64,000 nt of DNA. It comes from Leptospira sp. Its GTDB lineage: Bacteria > Spirochaetota > Leptospiria > Leptospirales > Leptospiraceae. The notes under the pieces are model-generated. The model was not told where the DNA came from. It did no database searches and worked only from the letters and a program-made list of their open reading frames with translations. Shown here piece by piece: positions 53,012-64,000 of the stretch. The stretch lies in assembly GCA_002786225.1 (NCBI GenBank), contig PEQN01000013.1:1-64000 (forward strand), read 5' to 3'. A program made the position numbers and the translations under genes. How positions within the stretch are numbered: the stretch's first letter is position 1; every line of letters begins with the position of its first letter.

Positions 53012-53608
53012 TTGAGAATTAAATCTCCATCTTCTATCAGGAGAGGGATAACTATGATCGAAATGATCATAGTTACGGCGGTGATTGGTTTTTTATTCTC
53101 AATTACTGCCGTAAGTCTCAAAAATTTTTTTGCACCTACATCTCAGGATACTGCGCTTACTATTCAATCCGTTTTAAAATTTGGTTACAACAATGCTTTG
53201 TTAAATAACAAAACAGTCTTTTTTAATTTAGATTTTGATAAGCAAGAATACTATCTAACAAGAGTTGAAAGAGATGAAGAGGGCATCCGAGAAGAAAAAA
53301 TTAGCGGAATCAAGAAGCTTCCATTCAATAATAAAATTTATACTGCTGTCGATTTTTCTGGGAAGAAAATTTCTGAAAATACTTTAAAGATTCCTTATAC
53401 TCACGATGGCACCTCTTCTGACTTCACACTTTTAGTTGGAGAGATTGGAGATATAAAGAAATCGATTCAAATCTATCGGTATGGTGGGAAAGTAAGGATT
53501 GAAAATGGTGAAAATATTCGAACTTCAAGTAAAGACTTACAAAAAGTAGATTATGGAATTGATCTAAGGGAAGATGATAATTCTCAGAATAGTTTAAATA
53601 AATACTAA
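53012..53608 (+). CDS. Pseudopilin GspH-like
   Basis: RRGITMIEMIIVTAVIGFLFSITAVSL prepilin signal; position after gspG; TTG start at 53012 preferred. Confidence 0.82.
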   Translation: MRIKSPSSIRRGITMIEMIIVTAVIGFLFSITAVSLKNFFAPTSQDTALTIQSVLKFGYNNALLNNKTVFFNLDFDKQEYYLTRVERDEEGIREEKISGIKKLPFNNKIYTAVDFSGKKISENTLKIPYTHDGTSSDFTLLVGEIGDIKKSIQIYRYGGKVRIENGENIRTSSKDLQKVDYGIDLREDDNSQNSLNKY

Positions 53609-54129
53609 TGAAAATTTCTAGAAAATATATTTCTCAAGGATTTACCTTACTCGAAGTGGCTCTGGCACTTGGTCTAGGTGCTTGGATCATGGTTGAAACA
53701 TACCGAAATATTGCTGATGGCATCCGTTTAAAAAATGACTCTATCAAAATCTCCAATGCAACACATTTAGCCAAAATCAAAATGGCTCAGGTTGATTCTT
53801 CATCTACTATGGAAACAAATACCAGTAAGGGTGAAATCCCTGGTTTTATTGGCTATAGCTATGAAACGGAAATTAAAGAAGAAGAACTAGACCTTCTAAA
53901 GCTCTCCCAAGGTGGAGACGCAGAAAAACTTAAAAATAAAGCTCCCCAAGATTTATTAGGTGATAAGGATGCTAATTTAAATAAGATATTAAAGAACCGT
54001 GGACAAGCCCAAGGATCCCAAACAGGTGGTTTGATAAAAGTTTTTCATGTAAAAATTTCCATCAAATTTCCATTAGATGGAAAGGAACATTCCTACATAG
54101 TTGAAACTTATAGGCCTACGAAATACTGA
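53608..54129 (+). CDS. Pseudopilin GspI-like
   Basis: SQGFTLLEVALALGLGAWIMVE prepilin motif. Confidence 0.8.
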   Translation: MKISRKYISQGFTLLEVALALGLGAWIMVETYRNIADGIRLKNDSIKISNATHLAKIKMAQVDSSSTMETNTSKGEIPGFIGYSYETEIKEEELDLLKLSQGGDAEKLKNKAPQDLLGDKDANLNKILKNRGQAQGSQTGGLIKVFHVKISIKFPLDGKEHSYIVETYRPTKY

Positions 54130-54779
54130 TGAAACTTAAATCACTAAACGGCCGCAAATTCAGAAAAGGTTTGACTTTAATTGAAATCTCCATAGTTGTT
54201 ATGTTAGTATCTATGTTATTTATTGAAGTTTTTGCATCTTACTTTTTTTCTTTAAAAATAGCTAGAGAAGCAGATCCACCAGGTGGAGTCACAAGAACAG
54301 CTCTGATTCAATCAATTGAAAATCTTCGTTTGAGTTTTACAAGAACATACTTTTTTGAGAACCAAAAACGATTATTGTTTGTTGGTAAAAGTGAAGGAGC
54401 CTCAGGAATAAGAAGAGATAAGGTTTCTTTTGCTAGCTCTAATCCAAACTCCGAAGAACTAAATGAGCCATCTGTTCGCGAAGTTTCATTTTATCTCAAA
54501 AGAATGGAGAGCAAATCAGAATTATACTCATTGATCCGAAGAGAAGATGATATGGTTGATAATTTTCCACTTACAGGTGGAACTGAACATGTTTTGATAG
54601 ATAATGTAAAAAGTTTTCAATTAAAATATTCTGAAAGAGGGGATAAATGGTTGGATGAATGGAATTCCAAATCAAATAAAAAAATACCAAGATTAATACG
54701 TATTGAAATCATAGCTTTAGTAGGGAATGAATTTTTAAAATATGAAAGTCTCGCACATCCAGGGATCCTTTTTAAATAA
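54129..54779 (+). CDS. Pseudopilin GspJ-like
   Basis: RKGLTLIEISIVVMLVSMLFIEVFASYF prepilin motif. Confidence 0.8.
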   Translation: MKLKSLNGRKFRKGLTLIEISIVVMLVSMLFIEVFASYFFSLKIAREADPPGGVTRTALIQSIENLRLSFTRTYFFENQKRLLFVGKSEGASGIRRDKVSFASSNPNSEELNEPSVREVSFYLKRMESKSELYSLIRREDDMVDNFPLTGGTEHVLIDNVKSFQLKYSERGDKWLDEWNSKSNKKIPRLIRIEIIALVGNEFLKYESLAHPGILFK

Positions 54780-55842
54780 AAAAACTAGAAAAGGTTCTAT
54801 GGTTATCCTTTTGGTGATAGCTGTAGGCTCTTCGGCGTTTTTTATTTCCAATAAGTTCTTTGCAGATGCAATTATAGAATATAAAATATCCTCTCAAGAA
54901 GCGGATGGCTTCAAAGCTCACTCTCTTGCGAAGGCAGGTTTTCTAGGAGCACTAGGAGCTTTAAAGAAAATTCCAGAAGAGGTTCTCTACCAATCAGGAA
55001 TTGCTTTTGATCCACCACCACTTCCACTTGGAGGAGGCGTAATTTACTATTCCATGTTACCAGAGGATGGAAAAATCAATATAAATTCTTTGGCAAAAAT
55101 TTATGACGACCAACCCAATGATAGGATGGTGGAAATAGTCAGCAGACTCTACACACAATTTGGAATGAAAAGAGAATTGATTTTTCCTGTGATTGATTGG
55201 GTAGATACAAATTCCCAGGAAATGGGGGGTGGGGCAGAAGTTTACTACTATTCAAAATTAAACCCCCCTAGAAAAATCAAAAATGCACCTCTATATTCCT
55301 TATCCGAACTGGTTGGAATCAAAGGCTATGATCGAAAAATGGTTTATGAATCACTAAAGCCCAAAGACTATGATAAGAATTTTTCCTCAGACTTCCAAAC
55401 AGAAGAAGAAAGATCATTAATCTCAGACAAAGATTTCGTGTTATCAAATAATATCACAGCTTACCTACCATTTGGAGATTCTTACGATGATAGGATTAAT
55501 ATTAATTCAGCACCATACCATGTTTTGATGTCCTTATCTGATTTTATGACAAAACCTGCTGCCATGAAAATTTTAAAATTAAAGATTAAAAAAAATGGCT
55601 ATATCAAAGAACTGAAAGATCTAGAGAACGAACCTGAATTTCAAACAAAATCTATGGGCAATCTAACCTTATACAAAGAATTAGCCGGAGAAGGAACAGA
55701 TGTATCAGGAGGTAGAATCAAAACCAAAGGTGAAGTTTATAAAATTGTTGGTGTTGGAATCATAAAAGACAAAATCATTCGAAGAGTTGTAGGAATATTC
55801 GACCTACCCAACAATACAATGTTATATTATACGGAAGATTAG
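54742..55842 (+). CDS. gspK: Type II secretion minor pseudopilin GspK
   Basis: RKGSMVILLVIAVGSSAF; PEDGKININ, INSAPYHVL; length and position. Confidence 0.88.
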   Translation: MKVSHIQGSFLNKKTRKGSMVILLVIAVGSSAFFISNKFFADAIIEYKISSQEADGFKAHSLAKAGFLGALGALKKIPEEVLYQSGIAFDPPPLPLGGGVIYYSMLPEDGKININSLAKIYDDQPNDRMVEIVSRLYTQFGMKRELIFPVIDWVDTNSQEMGGGAEVYYYSKLNPPRKIKNAPLYSLSELVGIKGYDRKMVYESLKPKDYDKNFSSDFQTEEERSLISDKDFVLSNNITAYLPFGDSYDDRININSAPYHVLMSLSDFMTKPAAMKILKLKIKKNGYIKELKDLENEPEFQTKSMGNLTLYKELAGEGTDVSGGRIKTKGEVYKIVGVGIIKDKIIRRVVGIFDLPNNTMLYYTED

Positions 55843-55843
55843 A

Positions 55844-57460
55844 ATGTTATATGATCAATACTTAGCAATTGACTATGGGTCAAGATATATAAAGGGTGTT
55901 TTGTTTAAAAATGTTTTAGGAACCATCACACCTATAAGATTTGAGACCTTACCCAAAATCCATTTGAAAGATGAAGAAGGGGATGAATATGAATACAATA
56001 TCATTCGTTTCATTCAAAGTTTTTTTCCAGAAGAATCCAAGTTTTTAGTTAACATTTCAGTTGATAGATTATTTATAAGAGATCTTATGATTCCTTTGAC
56101 ATCTGAGAAAGCTGTAAGAGAGATCATTCCTTTTGAGGTAGAGAATAAATTACCCTTCCCAACGGAATCTATGGAAGTTCTTGGGATACTCTCAAAGATT
56201 GATATAGAGAACTCCTATGTTGTTACTTTCAATGTACAACATAAAGAAATTGAAAGAGTGATGAGTCCTTTTTCAAGGGGAGATGCAAGAATAGATTGTC
56301 TATCAGTAGATGCAGTTGTTCTTGCTTCCTTGTTTCCAAGAAGCCATGATAAGAACATAAGTTACTTGGGACAAATACACATAGGATACCAAATTTGTAT
56401 TTTTAATGCTGTTCATAACAACAAACTGTACCACACAAGAAGCTTTCACTATGGAACCAAACACCTTATCGAGATTCTTTCAGATGAGTTAAATTTAGAA
56501 GAAGAAGATGCTGAAGAATTTTTAACACTCCTTTCTAATTATGTATTTGATTTAGAAGAATATCCTGAGCCCTTAGACTTCTATAGAAAAAAATATAAAA
56601 TTTCAAATTCTAATTGGAAATCTATTCAATCTAAAGCATCCGATTATTTACAGTATCTCGCTCAGGAAATTGAAAAGTCCATCTTCGCATTACTAGATAC
56701 AGAGAGACCTTCAGAAATTTATATTTCAGGTGGTGGGTCAAAATTCAAAGGAATAGAGGAAAAACTTACTATCGCACTAGATATTCCTGTAAAAAATTAT
56801 GATTTTATAGAAGTCACAGATGGTTCCTATACCTTAGCCTTAGCTACTGGTTATCATTATAGGTTAAAATCCAGTGATAAGATTGATTTCCTAGATACAG
56901 CCTTCGCTAAAAGACTAAATAAAAATAGTTTTAAACTCTCTAACTTCCTACCTCATTTAATTATTTCTGGTATATCTTTGTTTATTCTACTAACAGTATT
57001 TATATTTGGTATTATAATTGATAAAAGAAAAATCTCTCAAAACCAAGCAATCCTTGCAGAAAAATATAAAAAAGGTTTCGGCGAAGAAGCTCCAGATCCT
57101 GAAAATGTACTGCCATCAGCAATATCCAAATTAAAAGCAGAACAGAAAAAGACTGAGATTTTTCGTCTATTTTTGAATAAAGAAAGTGTATTAGATACCT
57201 TAGTTGAAATCACAGAGATTTATCCTGATAAAGAAACTTTTCCCTTTATCTTAGATCAATTTACCTTTGATGGGAATGAAGTTCAAATCTTTGGTAGAGT
57301 GAATGAATTTAGTGAGATTGGAACAGTAGAACAAGCATTTGAGAAATCATCTAAATTTAAAAATATTAAAATTTTAAATAAGAGACTTCTTACTGGTGTG
57401 GCAAAATACAAGATTGCATTTAAAATTCGATTAGAGGTAGCGAGTCCCGACTCGGAATGA
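55844..57460 (+). CDS. GspL/PilM-like actin-fold assembly protein with C-terminal TM and periplasmic domain
   Basis: YLAIDYGSRYIKGVLFK, IYISGGGSKFKGIEEKL; TM near residue 370. Confidence 0.85.
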   Translation: MLYDQYLAIDYGSRYIKGVLFKNVLGTITPIRFETLPKIHLKDEEGDEYEYNIIRFIQSFFPEESKFLVNISVDRLFIRDLMIPLTSEKAVREIIPFEVENKLPFPTESMEVLGILSKIDIENSYVVTFNVQHKEIERVMSPFSRGDARIDCLSVDAVVLASLFPRSHDKNISYLGQIHIGYQICIFNAVHNNKLYHTRSFHYGTKHLIEILSDELNLEEEDAEEFLTLLSNYVFDLEEYPEPLDFYRKKYKISNSNWKSIQSKASDYLQYLAQEIEKSIFALLDTERPSEIYISGGGSKFKGIEEKLTIALDIPVKNYDFIEVTDGSYTLALATGYHYRLKSSDKIDFLDTAFAKRLNKNSFKLSNFLPHLIISGISLFILLTVFIFGIIIDKRKISQNQAILAEKYKKGFGEEAPDPENVLPSAISKLKAEQKKTEIFRLFLNKESVLDTLVEITEIYPDKETFPFILDQFTFDGNEVQIFGRVNEFSEIGTVEQAFEKSSKFKNIKILNKRLLTGVAKYKIAFKIRLEVASPDSE

Positions 57461-57461
57461 T

Positions 57462-57989
57462 ATGTTCAGTCAATTGAATGAAAGAGAGCGTGTTTTTGTT
57501 TTTGCAGGATTGTTAGTTATCCTATGTTTGGGATTTTATCTTTTGATTCAAAAGGCTTTTGATTTACGTAGCAGTTTATCTGAACAAGTGAATGAAACTA
57601 TTTCCCAATCCACTCAATTAGATAGAGTTATTGTAGATTATGAATACTACAAGGGTTTAAAAACTGGCGGACAAGATGAAGACGTCAGCCAAATGTATTC
57701 TAAACTAGATCAGATTATGGTTCGTTATAATCTAAAAGAAAAAGTTTCAACCCAAAAAGACTCAACCAATACAATACGAAAAGATTACAATCAGATCACC
57801 ATTGATGTCAGCTTTCGTTCGGTAATTCTTAATGATATTATCAAACTAATTTACGATATAGAAAAGAATAAACAAATCAATGCAAAAGTTGACTACCTTG
57901 ATTTTCGAAAACCATTCCAAGACAAAGAAGTCTATGATGTGAATTTAAAAATTTCATCTTTTAAACGTATAGGTAAAGGCGGGACATGA
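57462..57989 (+). CDS. GspM/PilO-like protein
   Basis: NERERVFVFAGLLVILCLGFYLLI TM; position after gspL. Confidence 0.75.
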   Translation: MFSQLNERERVFVFAGLLVILCLGFYLLIQKAFDLRSSLSEQVNETISQSTQLDRVIVDYEYYKGLKTGGQDEDVSQMYSKLDQIMVRYNLKEKVSTQKDSTNTIRKDYNQITIDVSFRSVILNDIIKLIYDIEKNKQINAKVDYLDFRKPFQDKEVYDVNLKISSFKRIGKGGT

Positions 57990-58972
57990 ACGAGCAATCA
58001 TCAAAAGAACTTTATCTGGAAGAAAATCAATCTACGAATGATGATTTAAATGATGAGCTAGAGAATGATTTTACAGATGAAGAAGAAATACCTCTCACGA
58101 CCCAAAAAATTTTAACCTTGGTTGGAATAGGCATAGGATTTTTTGTATTATTTGTAATCCTACTTTTTCCTTTGGAAGAAGTAATCAAATCTTCGATTAT
58201 AGATTTTACAAAATCTCGTAATATAAGTTTTGAGTTTAAGGACATTAAATTTCCTATCCTAGGACAGAAAAGAATTGATTCCTTTGTTTTTTCTCCCACC
58301 AACGAAACAATCCTTAAATCAGAAGAAACTCTTATCGATTTAAAAATGTTAGATTTAATACAGAATAAAGTTGATGGTGAAGTTTCATTTAGTAGTTTTT
58401 CCATTGACTCAGGGCAGACTTCTATACTTTTTAAAAACTTAAATTTAGCAGGAAGACTTTCTGGTTTTGAAGAAAGAATCTCCAAAACAACAGGTGACAT
58501 GAATATTATGATTCGTTCTGGAAAGATTATAAGTCTTCCTGATATCCCATTAGTTGGAGAAGCCAAAGATATTCAAATAATTAAAGGTAGCTTTATTTTG
58601 AAATTTCGTTCAGGTAAAATACTTATAGAACGAGGAAGTTTTGATACTTCTTGGTTTAAGTTTAACTTTTCTGGAACTATTCGGCTCTCGGATATAGTTT
58701 CTATGAGTGCCTTAGATTTGAAAATTTGTGCGACATCCCAAGAGAAATTTGCAAATGAAAGACCAGATCTAGCGGGAATGTTAGCAATTTTACCTCAAGA
58801 AAATGGTAAATCTTGTATACCTATCAAAGGTACGATTAAAAATCCTGAATTTAATTTGGATGCACTAACACAGGGTTCTAACCTAAACAGCAATCCTTCG
58901 CTTGAACAAAATTCATCCAATCCAAACACAGATCCAATTATTAAAGATTCAGAATCTACAAAAAGTCCATAA
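57986..58972 (+). CDS. Type II secretion system protein GspN-like
   Basis: Single TM plus AsmA/GspN-like periplasmic region; last gene of the gsp operon. Confidence 0.75.
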   Translation: MNEQSSKELYLEENQSTNDDLNDELENDFTDEEEIPLTTQKILTLVGIGIGFFVLFVILLFPLEEVIKSSIIDFTKSRNISFEFKDIKFPILGQKRIDSFVFSPTNETILKSEETLIDLKMLDLIQNKVDGEVSFSSFSIDSGQTSILFKNLNLAGRLSGFEERISKTTGDMNIMIRSGKIISLPDIPLVGEAKDIQIIKGSFILKFRSGKILIERGSFDTSWFKFNFSGTIRLSDIVSMSALDLKICATSQEKFANERPDLAGMLAILPQENGKSCIPIKGTIKNPEFNLDALTQGSNLNSNPSLEQNSSNPNTDPIIKDSESTKSP

Positions 58973-59050
58973 TTTTAAATTACATAAATATAATTTAAAT
59001 TGAGATTGGACAGTATTCTATATTAGGCTTTTGTTTATCTTCGTAGCTAG

Positions 59051-59086
59051 TAATCTATTCTCCCATTTCCAAAGGAGAATAAATTA
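59051..59086. terminator. Hairpin between convergent gspN and nrdJ
   Basis: TAAT-C-TATTCTCC catttccaaa GGAGAATA-A-ATTA; 12 pairs, 1 mismatch, no obvious T tract. Confidence 0.45.
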
Positions 59087-59132
59087 CAAATTGGGACTTA
59101 GTTTTGTTATAAGCAATCTTTCGAAGATCTAG

Positions 59133-62100
59133 TTAGCTACAACCAGTAGTCGCCCCACAAGAATTACACTTCAAGCAGGAACCATTCCTTACCATTTCAA
59201 AAGAACCGCATTCGGTGCAAGTATCTCCAGTGTAGCCCTTAGTTCTGGCTTCTTGGATTATCTTCATTGTATCAGATGCTGCTCGAATTTTGGTTACGGT
59301 TGCTGTAGCGGTTGCAATTCCAGATTCCGATCTCTCCTCTTTAGCACCCAAGGCACCTGATAAAGAAATTGGTTTTACATCTGTATGATGGACTATGCTC
59401 GATTCATAACTATTTGAGAGGGTAGGCTTTGCTGGAAATTCTTCAGCTTTCGGGTCATCAGAAAGTACTGTATTTGATTTTCTACCAACTTCATCCGCAC
59501 GCAAATCTTCAGGGCTTACCTGAGCCAAATCATACCTTCCTAGATAAGTAACTGCCAACTCACGGAAAAGATAATCAATTACAGAAGTACTCATCTTAAT
59601 GTGTGGGTTGCCAGATACCATACCATTAGGCTCAAATTTAAAGAAAGTAAAAGCTTCTACAAATTCTTCTAAAGGAACTCCATGTTGAAGTCCTAAGGAT
59701 ACTGAAATAGCAAAAGCATTCATTAAGCTTCGGAAGGCAGCACCTTCTTTGTGCATATCAATAAAGATTTCTCCAATTTGTCCATCCTCGTATTCCCCTG
59801 TTCGAAGATAAACCTTATGACCACCTACCATAGCTTTCTGGGTATATCCAGCTCTTCTATTGGGTAGTCTACGTCTTTGAGAAACATATTTATATACTAT
59901 CTTCTCTGCTACTTCTTTGGTATGAGTTGAGGCTGAAGCAGTATTCAAAGGAATATTTGCTTCATCTTCATCATCAAAATTTAATAGTTCATAAACAGAA
60001 TTCAATGGTTGGGAAAGTTTTGATCCATCACGATAAAGAGCATTTGCCTTGATCATCATCTTCCAAGACATGTAGTACGCATCTTTGATATCAACTACGG
60101 TAGCATCTTCAGGAAGGTTTATAGTTTTGGAAATCGCACCACTTATGAAAGGTTGTGCACCTGCCATCACACCTATGTGTGCTTGGTAGGAGAGAAATCT
60201 TTTTCCATATTTCCCGCACTTGTTCGCACAATCAAAAACAGGCAAATCTTTTTCTTTGAGGAAGGGGGCATTTTCAACTGTCATAGTTCCACAAACATAA
60301 TCATTGGCTTGGTTGATTTCATCTTTAGTGAAACCCAAATGTTCCAAGAGATTGAATCCCATTTGATTGTAAGTTTCTGGCTGAATTCCAAGATTAACTT
60401 TTAAGAAATCTTCACCTAAACTGTATTTGTTGAAAGCGAATTGAATATCAAAGGCAAAAGGAAGATCTTTTTCTAATTTCTCAAGGATCTCATCTGTAAA
60501 ACCTTTTGATTTTAACGCTTGGGTATTAATTCCCGGTGCACCACGGAAGGTTGAATGTCCTTTGCAATAGTTAACAATAGACTCTATTTCACTGGATGAA
60601 TAACCTAATTTTTTCAGTGCAAAAGGTACTGATTGATTGATGATCTTAAAGTAACCACCACCTGCTAATTTCTTAAATTTTACTAATGCAAAATCAGGCT
60701 CTATTCCTGTTGTATCACAATCCATTACAAGACCGATAGTTCCAGTAGGAGCAATAACTGTTACTTGGGCATTTCTGTAACCATATTCTTTCCCAAGTTC
60801 CAATGCACGGTCAGAATCTTCTTGGGCAGATTTTAAAAGATAGGATGGGCAATACGCTGGATCAATTCCAATTGGAGTTATAGTAAGTGATTCGTATTCT
60901 TCTTTAGGAGCATTGTATGCAGCTCTCCTATGATTCCGAATAACACGCAGCATGTGCTCTTTGTTCTTTTTGTAACCATCAAAAGCACCTAATTCTTTTG
61001 CAATTTCCGCAGAAGTTGCATAAGCTGTCATATGCATAATTGCTGTAATTGCTCCTGTTATTGCAATTGCTTCTTTAGAATCATAAGGAATGCCCATAAC
61101 CATTAACAAAGAACCTAAATTAGCATATCCCAAGCCTAAAGTTCTAAACCTATAAGAAAGCTCAGCAATTTCTTTCGACGGAAATTGTGCCATAGTTACA
61201 GAGATTTCCAAAATCAAAGTCCAAATCTTACATAGGTAACGAAAGTCTTCTACTTTAAAGCTAGAATCTTCCCAATTGATAAACTTTTGTAAATTAGCCG
61301 AGGCAAGGTTGCATGCTGTATTATCTAGGAACATATATTCAGAACAAGGATTGGAAGCATTGATAGCACCATCTTCTGGACAAGTATGCCATTCATTAAT
61401 TGTGGTATGGTACTGAGTTCCTGGATCTGCAGATGCCCATGCAGAATAAGAAATCTTTTCCCAAAGATCTCTTGCTCTCAGAATCTTAGATGCTTTTGGT
61501 TCTCTATTTTCCTTAGATGCTTTTTCTTTTTCAGTTCTATTGTATAAATTCCAATTTTCATCTTTATCCACTGCAGCCATAAATTCATTGGATACTCGAA
61601 CTGAGTTATTGCTATTCTGTCCTGAAACTGTATTGTAAGCTTCGGACTGCCAATCTGTTGTTAATTCATCAAAGACGATTTCTTTAAACCCTTGTTTTGC
61701 TAAGTCTATGACTCTTTTGATATAATTGTCAGGTACAAAAGATTTTTTTGCTTCTTTGATTACTTTCTTAAGGTAGATATTTGTATGTGGATTGAAACGA
61801 TCATCAGTGTTCAGAGCATTACCTTTTTCATCTTGGTGGCAGGCAAGCATCACCGCGTTCAATAATCTATTATTGATAATTGATCCAGTTACCAAAGAGG
61901 CTACTTTTTTTTCTTCTTCAACCTTCCAATCAATAAACTCTTCGATGTCTGGATGATCTAAATCTAAACAAACCATCTTAGCAGCACGACGAGTGGTTCC
62001 ACCCGACTTAATTGCTCCAGCGGCTCTATCTCCAATTTTAAGAAAACTCATCAAACCAGAGCTTTTGCCACCACCTGATAAGGGTTCATTCGATCCTCTT

Positions 62101-62813
62101 AGGTTGGAGAAGTTTGTTCCCGTTCCTGAACCATATTTGAATAAACGAGCCTCTCTAACCCAAAGATCCATGATTCCACCTTCATTTACAAGGTCATCAT
62201 CCACACCCTGGATAAAGCAGGCATGTGGTTGAGGGTGCTCATAAGAAGAAGCTGATTTAGTCATCTTCCCAGATTTAGGATCCATATAAAAATGACCTTG
62301 GGATTTCCCATCAATGCCATAGGCCCAATTCAAACCTGTATTAAACCATTGTGGGGAGTTTGGAGCAGCCATTTGGGAAGCAAGCATGAAGATCACTTCT
62401 TCATAGAAGACTTTAGCAGATTCTTCATCGGTGAAGTATCCATATTTATAACCCCAATAGGTCCAACAGCCAGCTAAGCGATGAAATACTTGTCGAGAAT
62501 CTGATTCCCCTGTGAATCTATCTTCTGGTGCTAGAGATTCTAATCTTTCAGTATCAGGCTCGGATTTTTGTAGCCATTCTGGAATCCCTTTTTCATCAAC
62601 TTTTCTGAGATATTTTGGAATTCCTTTGCGACGGAAGTATTTTTGAGCAAGAATATCTGTCGCAACCTGAGACCAGAAATCAGGAACAGCAACGTCTTTT
62701 GCTTCAAAAACTACAGAACCGTCAGGATTTGCAATTTTTGAATTTCTTTTAGACCACTTGATGTCAGGATAAAGCTCTTTTTTATTTAGTGTAAAATGAC
62801 GATTTAATTTCAT
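59133..62813 (-). CDS. nrdJ: Vitamin B12-dependent (class II) ribonucleoside-diphosphate reductase
   Basis: [52 protein letters not shown]-terminal CTECG...CNSCG; MKLNRHF start with GGAGAGGG upstream (ORF extends to 62831). Confidence 0.96.
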   Translation of the reverse strand: MKLNRHFTLNKKELYPDIKWSKRNSKIANPDGSVVFEAKDVAVPDFWSQVATDILAQKYFRRKGIPKYLRKVDEKGIPEWLQKSEPDTERLESLAPEDRFTGESDSRQVFHRLAGCWTYWGYKYGYFTDEESAKVFYEEVIFMLASQMAAPNSPQWFNTGLNWAYGIDGKSQGHFYMDPKSGKMTKSASSYEHPQPHACFIQGVDDDLVNEGGIMDLWVREARLFKYGSGTGTNFSNLRGSNEPLSGGGKSSGLMSFLKIGDRAAGAIKSGGTTRRAAKMVCLDLDHPDIEEFIDWKVEEEKKVASLVTGSIINNRLLNAVMLACHQDEKGNALNTDDRFNPHTNIYLKKVIKEAKKSFVPDNYIKRVIDLAKQGFKEIVFDELTTDWQSEAYNTVSGQNSNNSVRVSNEFMAAVDKDENWNLYNRTEKEKASKENREPKASKILRARDLWEKISYSAWASADPGTQYHTTINEWHTCPEDGAINASNPCSEYMFLDNTACNLASANLQKFINWEDSSFKVEDFRYLCKIWTLILEISVTMAQFPSKEIAELSYRFRTLGLGYANLGSLLMVMGIPYDSKEAIAITGAITAIMHMTAYATSAEIAKELGAFDGYKKNKEHMLRVIRNHRRAAYNAPKEEYESLTITPIGIDPAYCPSYLLKSAQEDSDRALELGKEYGYRNAQVTVIAPTGTIGLVMDCDTTGIEPDFALVKFKKLAGGGYFKIINQSVPFALKKLGYSSSEIESIVNYCKGHSTFRGAPGINTQALKSKGFTDEILEKLEKDLPFAFDIQFAFNKYSLGEDFLKVNLGIQPETYNQMGFNLLEHLGFTKDEINQANDYVCGTMTVENAPFLKEKDLPVFDCANKCGKYGKRFLSYQAHIGVMAGAQPFISGAISKTINLPEDATVVDIKDAYYMSWKMMIKANALYRDGSKLSQPLNSVYELLNFDDEDEANIPLNTASASTHTKEVAEKIVYKYVSQRRRLPNRRAGYTQKAMVGGHKVYLRTGEYEDGQIGEIFIDMHKEGAAFRSLMNAFAISVSLGLQHGVPLEEFVEAFTFFKFEPNGMVSGNPHIKMSTSVIDYLFRELAVTYLGRYDLAQVSPEDLRADEVGRKSNTVLSDDPKAEEFPAKPTLSNSYESSIVHHTDVKPISLSGALGAKEERSESGIATATATVTKIRAASDTMKIIQEARTKGYTGDTCTECGSFEMVRNGSCLKCNSCGATTGCS

Positions 62814-63002
62814 AGGATTTGCCCTCTCCAATCTGCAAAAGATGATTATGTCACACTAGATAGAATCCAATTCAAGGGCATTCAAAAATTTGCCCGAGGA
62901 TGTTAAAATTTTTAAAAATTCTATCCAAAAAAATCAATAGTAACTTTGAGTTTTTTTCTTGCCACTGCAATGACCTCTAAGAACATGTCCCTAACCTGAT
63001 AA

Positions 63003-63076
<74 letters not shown>

Positions 63077-63275
63077 AGGTTCTCTTTTCTTTCATTTTAT
63101 CATTAGACAGATTCAGATTTTATGAGTTTTGTCCTTATTTTTTCCTTAATAATCCTAATTTACTTCAAAAATTTGATTTTCTTCCTTCTTTTCTCAAATT
63201 AAATTTAAAAATTTCTTTCCAAGTATGGATCATTCTATAGTTTCCTAAGTTTACCTAAGTATAAGGGAATGAATC

Positions 63276-64000
63276 ATGAAGCAGAAAAAGATAATTGTTA
63301 TTGGTGCTGCTCTAGCTGGTCCAACGGCAGCTTCCAGAGCACGAGAAATGGATGAAAATGCTGAAATTATTTTATTAGAAAGAAACACCAGAGTTAGTTA
63401 TTCACTTGCTGGGCTATCTTTTCATTTAAGCAATGAAGTAGCTTCTTTAGAAGATTTAAATAAAGAAAGAGAAGATTTCTTTGAAAAAGTATATAATATT
63501 AAAGTTTTAACTAAGACGGAAGTTCTTTCCATAGATAGAAAAAAGAAGCAGCTAGTAATCATAAAAGATTCTAATAAGTCTATTTTAGAATATGATAATT
63601 TAATATTTGCTACAGGTGCAGCATCTTTACATCCTCCTGGTCTTCCCAATGTAAAGAACTTTAGGTTTTTTAGAACTTTGGATGATTTGGCGGCAATCAA
63701 AGCTACTCTTGACCAAAATAAAAAACGATTCCTAGTCTTAGGAGCAGGCTCTATGGGTCTGGAGGCTGTAGATGGCTTAGTTCGAGGAGGTGCAGAAGTT
63801 ACTTTATTAGAAAAAAGTTCACAAATTCTACCTAAGTTCGGAGAAGAAATTTCCAAAATAGCCGAATCAAAATTAAAAGAAAAAATTAAAATAAAAGTTG
63901 GATTCAAGAATTTAGAATTCAACACAGAAAATGATCAATTAATATCTGTTACTGTTGATGGAACAAAGATCGAGACCGACTTCTTAGTTTCTGCAATTGG
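63276..64000 (+). CDS. FAD/NAD-dependent CoA-disulfide-reductase/Nox-like flavoprotein, 3' truncated by window edge
   Basis: IIVIGAALAGPTAASRAREMD, NLIFATGAAS, FLVLGAGSMGLEAVDGLVRGGAEVTLLE; open to window end. Confidence 0.88.
   Translation, partial: MKQKKIIVIGAALAGPTAASRAREMDENAEIILLERNTRVSYSLAGLSFHLSNEVASLEDLNKEREDFFEKVYNIKVLTKTEVLSIDRKKKQLVIIKDSNKSILEYDNLIFATGAASLHPPGLPNVKNFRFFRTLDDLAAIKATLDQNKKRFLVLGAGSMGLEAVDGLVRGGAEVTLLEKSSQILPKFGEEISKIAESKLKEKIKIKVGFKNLEFNTENDQLISVTVDGTKIETDFLVSAI

Noticed and set aside
59133-62831. Forward-strand ORFs inside nrdJ (60153-60404, 61993-62232, 62292-62477)
   Set aside because: Antisense shadows of a strongly supported gene with no recognisable domain or RBS.
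62955-62990. GCCACTG at about 62962 resembling part of a cobalamin riboswitch near nrdJ
   Set aside because: It is on the plus strand, opposite to nrdJ, and no B12-box or other riboswitch core elements are nearby; likely chance.

Overview
AT-rich chromosomal window. Gene content and order look like a spirochaete of the Leptospira group (inference from recognised proteins, no database search). It is almost entirely coding, in long operons with overlapping start and stop codons. Main blocks: leuCD; FKBP and a cysteine-synthase-like gene; cNMP/patatin protein; recN; exbB-exbD-bamA; a UvrD/PcrA helicase; rfaE1-rfaE2-pyrG-kdsA-lptC-lptA-lptB-rpoN-hprK-ptsH-ntrY-ntrX; a UDG4-like gene-priA-fmt-PASTA-rpe; rpsP-khpA-rimM-trmD-rplS-rnhB-(ylqG-like)-fhlB-like-HD-GYP-yraN; comM; a complete-looking type II secretion operon (gspC to gspN) preceded by an M23/LysM peptidase and a small lipoprotein; class II ribonucleotide reductase nrdJ; tRNA-Asn; and a truncated CoA-disulfide-reductase-like flavoprotein. 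I saw no CRISPR array, prophage, transposon or rRNA. The most interesting signals: (1) two adjacent hairpins with 6-nt A(C/A)GGAA loops, the second carrying the Shine-Dalgarno of a small FlgM-like gene, which fits a CsrA-controlled leader; (2) several family members that have lost catalytic or ligand residues (PLP-lysine-less cysteine synthase homologue, UDG4-like protein keeping its Fe-S cysteines but not its catalytic motifs, HD-GYP lacking a metal-ligand His, CoADR-like protein lacking the redox Cys, PriA lacking one zinc site); (3) a possible non-canonical ATT start for rimM. All functional statements come from motif reading by eye.
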